Source: Fragilaria crotonensis
Taxonomy: Eukaryota > Bacillariophyta > Fragilariophyceae > Fragilariales > Fragilariaceae
Reading direction: 5' to 3'
NCBI GenBank assembly: GCA_022925895.1
Contig: JAKSYS010000651.1
Span: 1-35,251 of the forward strand
DNA length: 35,251 nucleotides
Part shown: one piece after another, positions 29,829-35,251 of the stretch
How positions within the stretch are numbered: the stretch's first letter is position 1
How the letters are laid out: each line of letters opens with the position of its first letter
Program-made: the position numbers and the translations under genes
The notes under the pieces: generated by a model
Databases searched by the model: none
What the model was told of the DNA's origin: nothing
What the model saw: the letters and a program-made list of their open reading frames with translations, nothing else

Positions 29829-31517
29829 GTAATTTTGGATCATCAATCATCAATCATCACACCCATTTCGATTACTGTATATGCATAGAATGCAAGGAAA
29901 TGACGTCATGCCGTACCAATCAGCATCCTTTCCCTTATTTTACTGTCTTACTGGAGTACTGTATGACCCTACGTTGTACGTGAAAGGGTTAGTACTGTGA
30001 CATCAAGATTGACGTCATCTCCTTGCATTCTAATCGAAACGGTACAGTATGATTATGATACATGTACATGGAGATTCCCTGAATGTGACGTCAGAATGTC
30101 AGAATGCTTAACATCCGTTTTCAAGACCACCTGCAAACATCTTCCAACCACCAAGGAATGTCGAACACTTCCAGAGTCCAAAGTTTGTCAAAGATAGGCA
30201 TGGGCGACGGACGCACGAATCTAGTTCAAGTACTACCGGTAGTACACCGGTGTACTACTACAAGTACCAGGTACAAGGGTACAAGTACTGTAAATCCTAC
30301 TACCATTACCATGTACTGTAGTACTCCGCGTACTATATGCGACGAAGAATGGAGCATACACAAGTACGGTATGACATACCAGGTACAAAAGTAGACCAGC
30401 GCAAATATGATACACACATTCCATATATATATATTTTTGAGATTTTCGAAAACTTTTGTGATTCGTCGGTCTGAAAATCGCCAAAATCTCTGAACAAGGC
30501 ACTCTGCTAGAGTAGTAAACTTCGAGTTACTCCCCTATCGCCCAATACATGCTTTTCGGAACAAGCAACAACTGTGGTTGTACCTGGTGAGCACCCACGC
30601 AGGAGGAGTTTGACTTGGATCCAATTCTCTACGCGTGATGTAAAAGGATGCTAGTACTGGTTCCTGATAGGGAGTTCAACTGACAACTGCGGTAGGTCTA
30701 CCGGTAGTCAACAACACCCACCCCAGTTATTGGCTGTTGACAGTTGACCCTTGACCCTGCTACGACCACACTATTACTCCAGAGTAGTATCTGCACCTAT
30801 CATTTTGTATTTTTATACAGCGCCCTCCGAGCATCTTACGCGCATGCGAAGCGTACCATTGAAGTCATCTTGTTCACCTCCCCTGTCCCACCACCCATAC
30901 AAGAAAGCAGACAGCAGACTGCTCATTACTCAACATGCTCCAACTCATGCTGAATCCAATAATACATGCACTACCGGTAGTATGTAATACAACATACAGT
31001 TGATTCATATGTATGATAACACTATATCTACTATCTATTTACTATGAACGACACGGCAAGCATCGCTATGACGTACTCCAGACTCAGTACGCTAGTACCG
31101 TATACCGTACTACCTCATACTATTACAAGAACTCAGTCCGAGCACCGAGTACTATACTCTATACTGTTCACTGTACCAGTTGTCGTATCCCCGTATCCCA
31201 GATCCCAGAGCACGAGTGCATTCTACTGTTGGACCAGTACTTGTGCTTGTACCGCTCTACTAGTAGAGCCGCCAAACTTTCAATCCGTCCAGCGTTCAGC
31301 TTCTCGTTAAACATTTTTACTCGTACGTGACGTAGGCTCCAACTTCTGCCGTGGGGTAGGTCTAGCACTGGCCAATGGCCAATCATCGAATGTTTGATTA
31401 GTCCGACCAAACAAATACCGGTCCATGATGACAGAGACATCTTGTCCCTTCGACCTGGAGAGGACTTCTCAAATTTGGTGCACCAACTTCGATCACATTC
31501 TAAAATTTCAAAGAACA
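29829..31517. other. Palindrome-rich intergenic region
   Basis: No gene seen over 1.7 kb. Three of the six CTACCGGTAG palindromes of the window lie here (30233, 30698 and 30971), in a background of GTAC, TACTGTA and ACCGGT motifs. The 3' end should hold the promoter of the heat-shock factor gene. Confidence 0.55.
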
Positions 31518-33740
31518 ATGCCAATGTCGAATTCATCGATCTTACACGATTCTCCCCTCAACGATGCAGCGCCATCCTCTAGCAAAGACGGATCCGTTCC
31601 TTCAGGATTCATTTTGAAGCTTTATCAGATGGTCAACGGAGCGCCTGATGATGTTATCTCGGTAAGTGGCTCAGAGCAGCATTTGTTCTTCGCAACGACT
31701 TGCGCGTCTTCCGGTCCGGTTGACCACTACAACGCACGTAACCTTTTCCGAACAACACTTGGATTTCTTTTACTTTTGTCTGTCGTATGAGTTGTGTGAT
31801 CTCCAATCGATTTCGCCGTTGGCGCGCTTCAAGGCAGGGGTGTTTTCTTCTACGTATCTACCACAGAAAATCAAGTCAATCTATTACGATTTCCTCCCCA
31901 GTGTTGTACGATTTCTCTATGTCTAGGAGAGGATGCGAACGGACCAGGAAGTGCCTCAGGTCTCGAAGTTGGACTCCCTGTTGATTTAAAGGGTCAACAA
32001 AATCTTCGTCACACCTGATCATCGGATCGGATCGGATTCTGTACTACTCGTACCCTGGTTTTCGTACGGCGCTGCCGCTGTGGAGACGTTATCGCCACAG
32101 TACTACCACTTGTGAAGTTTGGTGCGAGAAAATGCTGAGGAATCTTCACTTCGCTTCGATTTCGCGACTTTCTTGTCCAATGATTTTACTGCGATCTGAG
32201 GTTGCCAGGAAAGGTTATGAGCACGAGAAGATTCGGCTATTTTCTTGGAAGATCCGACCGAAAATTCAAATCCATCCGACATCGTCAACTCCGAGTGCGT
32301 GTGTGCTATTGCGCGAACTAACCCGAATTTTCTTTTGTGACATTCTGCAGTGGACTGCCAACGGAGATGCGTTCAAGATTGGTGCTGACCTCAATCGACT
32401 CGAATCAGAAACGTTACCTCAGTACTTCCGCCATTCTCGGTTTCAGTCTCTCGTTCGACAACTTAACTTTTACAACTTTCGAAAAGTGAACCGTGAACGC
32501 ACCTTTTGGATTTACAAGCATAGACTCTTTCATCGTGACCATCCCGAAGGTCTTCATTTGCTTAGAAGGAGGACTTGTCCTGGTGTTGATGGTCGAAAGA
32601 ATCGCTTCTCCAACTATTCACGTAAAGCTGGCGACGACGCCGGCGTTGGAGACGAAGGATACGACGAGGAGAGCAAGAGCAGCGACGAATCGGCTTACGA
32701 AATTGAAGTTGCCGAGCCGAAATCTAAAGAGGAGTATCATAGGTGTCGAGCAGGAAGGGGACAGTAAACACAAGGTACTACCCCGTGTCCATCGCGAGAT
32801 CGATGAACACAAGCTAGACGCTAATATTGCTGTCGACCTCTCGCTTGTTGGAACCATTCACAGTTTTATTGGTTCAGACGATGCCAAGGTTTCACAGCTG
32901 GATGTCGTAGATGAGCCTGATTGCAGTTCGGAAAAGGAGGTCGATGAGCGCGTTGCGCGCAGAGAACAGGCTCATGTTGTTTCTCAGGTTGCCTTGAAGT
33001 TAGAAGAGTATGCAAGAAAGGCCAAGCGATCTCGTGGTGGCACTCGATACGGTGTTGGCATCGTCACTCCTCCTCTTGGAGGCAGTCAGAGCTATCGCAG
33101 TGTTTTGACATACGATGACGAATATGACGCTATGGCAGCTCGTGTCACCAGCGCTGTTGTAACTGTTGCACCGGGAGTCGAAAGCCACGCCACCGACGAC
33201 AAGTTACTTCCTGCTCCCATCACTCCGAATCCCTCCAGGCCAATGATGGTTATCTGTGATGAGAATCCAGTTGGCAACATTGATCTGGCAAAGCTTGTTT
33301 ATGATCAGATTATGGACGGCGACAGGGATTATGCCAGTAAAGCTGCATCTGCCGCTGTTGCTTATTTCTGTACGGCTAGCTCGCCAAACGAACAGGAAGG
33401 CGAAGCGTGTGCCAAGATCCTTGGCATTATGTCGGGCAATGACAAGCTTGCTCATGAGTTCATGCAATATCGTTACGCATTGCACCCTGTGGACTGCTCC
33501 AGCACTCTGTCAAACTCCACATTCTGTGCACCCGGCTTGCGCAATGACATAACCGCCTTTTCACTCGATCAAATTTGGGAGCGAGCTGCAAGCAGACGCG
33601 ATGCGCTTAGAGACTTCAAGACCTTTGCGGTCAACTACATGAACGCTGAAATCGCCCGGATGGAGTATCGTGGTGAAGAGACCGGGGCTTTGCGTCGCAC
33701 TGCAGAGGTGTGGTTGAGGAGTGCCAGCACGCATGCCTAG
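31518..33740 (+). CDS. Heat shock transcription factor (HSF-type DNA-binding domain)
   Basis: Exon 1, 31518-31661, ends FILKLYQMVNGAPDDVIS (helix 1 of the HSF domain). A 689-nt intron (GTAAGT...TTCTGCAG) follows, then exon 2 from 32351 starts WTANGDAFKIGADLNRLE and carries recognition helix RHSRFQSLVRQLNFYNFRKV and the wing/strand end. The junction falls exactly inside the conserved I-S-W, which proves the splice. HSFs bind nGAAn arrays; the family is greatly expanded in diatoms (family knowledge). The frame from 32351 stops at 32765-32767; coding clearly continues one frame over (about 32740 to 33740, ending RRTAEVWLRSASTHA), so one 1-nt break lies near 32735-32750. An acidic stretch follows the domain (EESKSSDESAYEIEVAE). 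The start is chosen at the first ATG after non-coding-looking sequence; 31425 or 31524 are alternatives. About 510 aa. Confidence 0.85.
31662..32350 (+). other. Long intron inside the HSF DNA-binding domain
   Basis: 689 nt, about ten times the intron length of the ATRX-like gene. Donor TCG/GTAAGT and acceptor TTCTGCAG/TGG. An open frame at its 3' end (from 32132) runs into exon 2 and could mislead gene prediction into a start that lacks helix 1. It contains GGATC tandem copies near 32026-32036. Confidence 0.8.
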
Positions 33741-35251
33741 CCTCTGGAGCTGGAGTTATGAACGATGCGAGATGACAGCTAAAAGATCACCACCCTTGAT
33801 GGACGACGAATGTAATATCTAACAATTAGATATTGAAGTCGTGACACCAAGCTCGAAGTTTCTCCTGTAAATGCTGTACCAGGCACTCCGATGTCAATGT
33901 AGTTGCGAAGACCTACTCTCACGCCTTCTACGCTCTATGATGAATACGGATACTGCTTCGTCCAGCATGTTATATGCCAGAGCAGCAGGAAACATGGAAA
34001 GGAGCACAGAATAAAGCCTCGAAATGTCCACGCCAGTACTTAGCTACAGTATCGGGCAGGGTAATAGTATGACATACGGAGTTTGCCCTTGTCGAAGTAC
34101 TCCTATCATGCTTTGTTTTCCTTTCTTCGAAATACCTGCACGTCATCACATGTTAATTGCAGTATCAGCGAACGAGACTGACAAGAAATTCAGTGTATCA
34201 GTGAAGTTGTGCAGCGTGGCTTCACTATTGTTGCAAACTCCGTTGTCCTGAATTGCGGGGAAGGCTTGATGTTATAACTGGAGTATGTGGAGTACTCGTA
34301 GATGCCTTCGGGATTTGGTTCGACACAAACGCGACACATTTACTGCATTACGGTAGGATGTGCCAAAACTTGAAAATAGATGTCGCCAGTGGGCCTTTAT
34401 GTCGTACTCCTTTCGCCTAATGTCATGCATTGCCGTTTCCAGTTGGACCGTTCCGCCTCATGTATCTTTTCCTATGTCAGAGTATCCTCAACCGAGTGTG
34501 CCTGAATACGAATGCATTCCTTACCGGAAAACGATATTTGCGTTGTTGTCGGTTGAGATTTGAGATACTGAAGTGGTGATATGAGTGGTGTTGCGTTGTT
34601 GATTTAGCATACAATCGCTCCCCTGTAACTCCTGCGAGTACTTCTGAGTGCTATGAATAGGCACCACGTGCGGGGTGAGGAGCGTGTCCCAATGTCGAGC
34701 CGCACAAATTCACGTTCGATCACCTCTCACAGACTGAATCTAGAATTCCATGACAAGTCCTCCAACAGGGACTCGTTGTCAAGCATGGGCCGCACTCTAC
34801 ATCTTCTCGTTCGTTTGCATTTTGGCACATGTGACATCGATTTTAGTTGTTGACACGGCAGTCAACTGGGTCACGGCTGCACTCGATGTCCATCATCTTT
34901 AGCTTCTTCGCAGCACTCGCTCACTTCTTCGTCGAAGACGTTATCGTGGGTCAAGAAGTAGCTCTAGCAGTTGTTTTGCTCATGAAAATAATGAGGCCTG
35001 ATCCCAACTCCCACCATGCGGCATTTTAACTCATAGACGTGGTACATATATGCAATATTCATTGATTAAGACGCCAAGCACATCTACGACTGGTGGAGAC
35101 AGGCATCGCTCGATTATCAGTTTTTTCGTTTTTTCAATGCCAACGGTTACGCGTACTTGTACTGGAGTGTAAAGTGATTTGTCCACAAGTACAAGTAGGA
35201 TACATGACTCTACTACTGGTAGAGTGCTCGGTGTCGCGGAGTACAACAGTA
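33741..35251. other. Intergenic, no gene seen
   Basis: This holds the 3' UTR of the HSF gene and about 1.4 kb with only short frames. A perfect 9-bp stem with a 3-nt loop (AATATCTAA / TTAGATATT, 33814-33834) lies about 75 nt after the stop codon. Confidence 0.55.

Noticed and set aside
32132..32350. Alternative start of the HSF gene upstream of exon 2
   Set aside because: It lacks helix 1 of the HSF domain, which is encoded precisely in the exon ending at 31661 with matching splice sites.

Overview
The window reads as nuclear DNA of a diatom, probably a pennate one (inference). The grounds are genes with short GT-AG introns (about 60-145 nt), a heat-shock-factor gene of diatom type, a Copia-class LTR retrotransposon, and a mosaic of compact genes and GTAC-rich intergenic DNA. 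No RNA gene, CRISPR array or prokaryotic operon was seen.

Positions 3-11723 hold one complete, very long (11.7 kb) Copia retrotransposon on the + strand. It has two 588-589 bp LTRs that differ by one substitution and one 1-nt indel. Gag has a CCHC knuckle, and protease, integrase, reverse transcriptase and RNase H follow in Copia order. About 5.3 kb of coding-like sequence lies between the 5' LTR and gag, and its first start codon sits inside the LTR. The likely reading frame is broken many times.

Positions 12359-17121 hold an ELOF1/Elf1-type elongation factor (- strand, two exons), a repeat-rich intergenic stretch with a possible 950-bp inverted-repeat element, and an intact COG4 gene (Golgi tethering complex). 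A small unrecognised gene follows near 17785-18216.

Positions 18650-20514 hold a head-to-head pair of paralogous genes. Each joins an N-terminal SAM domain to a glycine-zipper C-terminus. The 3' exons are nearly identical while the SAM exons have diverged.

Positions 21546-27189 hold a multi-exon SNF2-family ATRX-like chromatin remodeller. It has an N-terminal ADD zinc finger and a C-terminal CW zinc finger, which is an unusual combination. It is convergent with a - strand gene (27338-28684) for a proline-rich protein with repeated basic segments, apparently broken by two 1-nt frame changes.

Positions 28685-35251 contain a clean 321-bp hAT-type miniature transposon with a perfect 8-bp target duplication (29500-29820), a palindrome-rich intergenic region, and a heat-shock transcription factor whose DNA-binding domain is split by a 689-nt intron (31518-33740). 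The last 1.5 kb shows no gene.

Single-nucleotide frame breaks recur in the retroelement and in three host genes. Residual sequencing or assembly indels are therefore a serious alternative to true gene decay.
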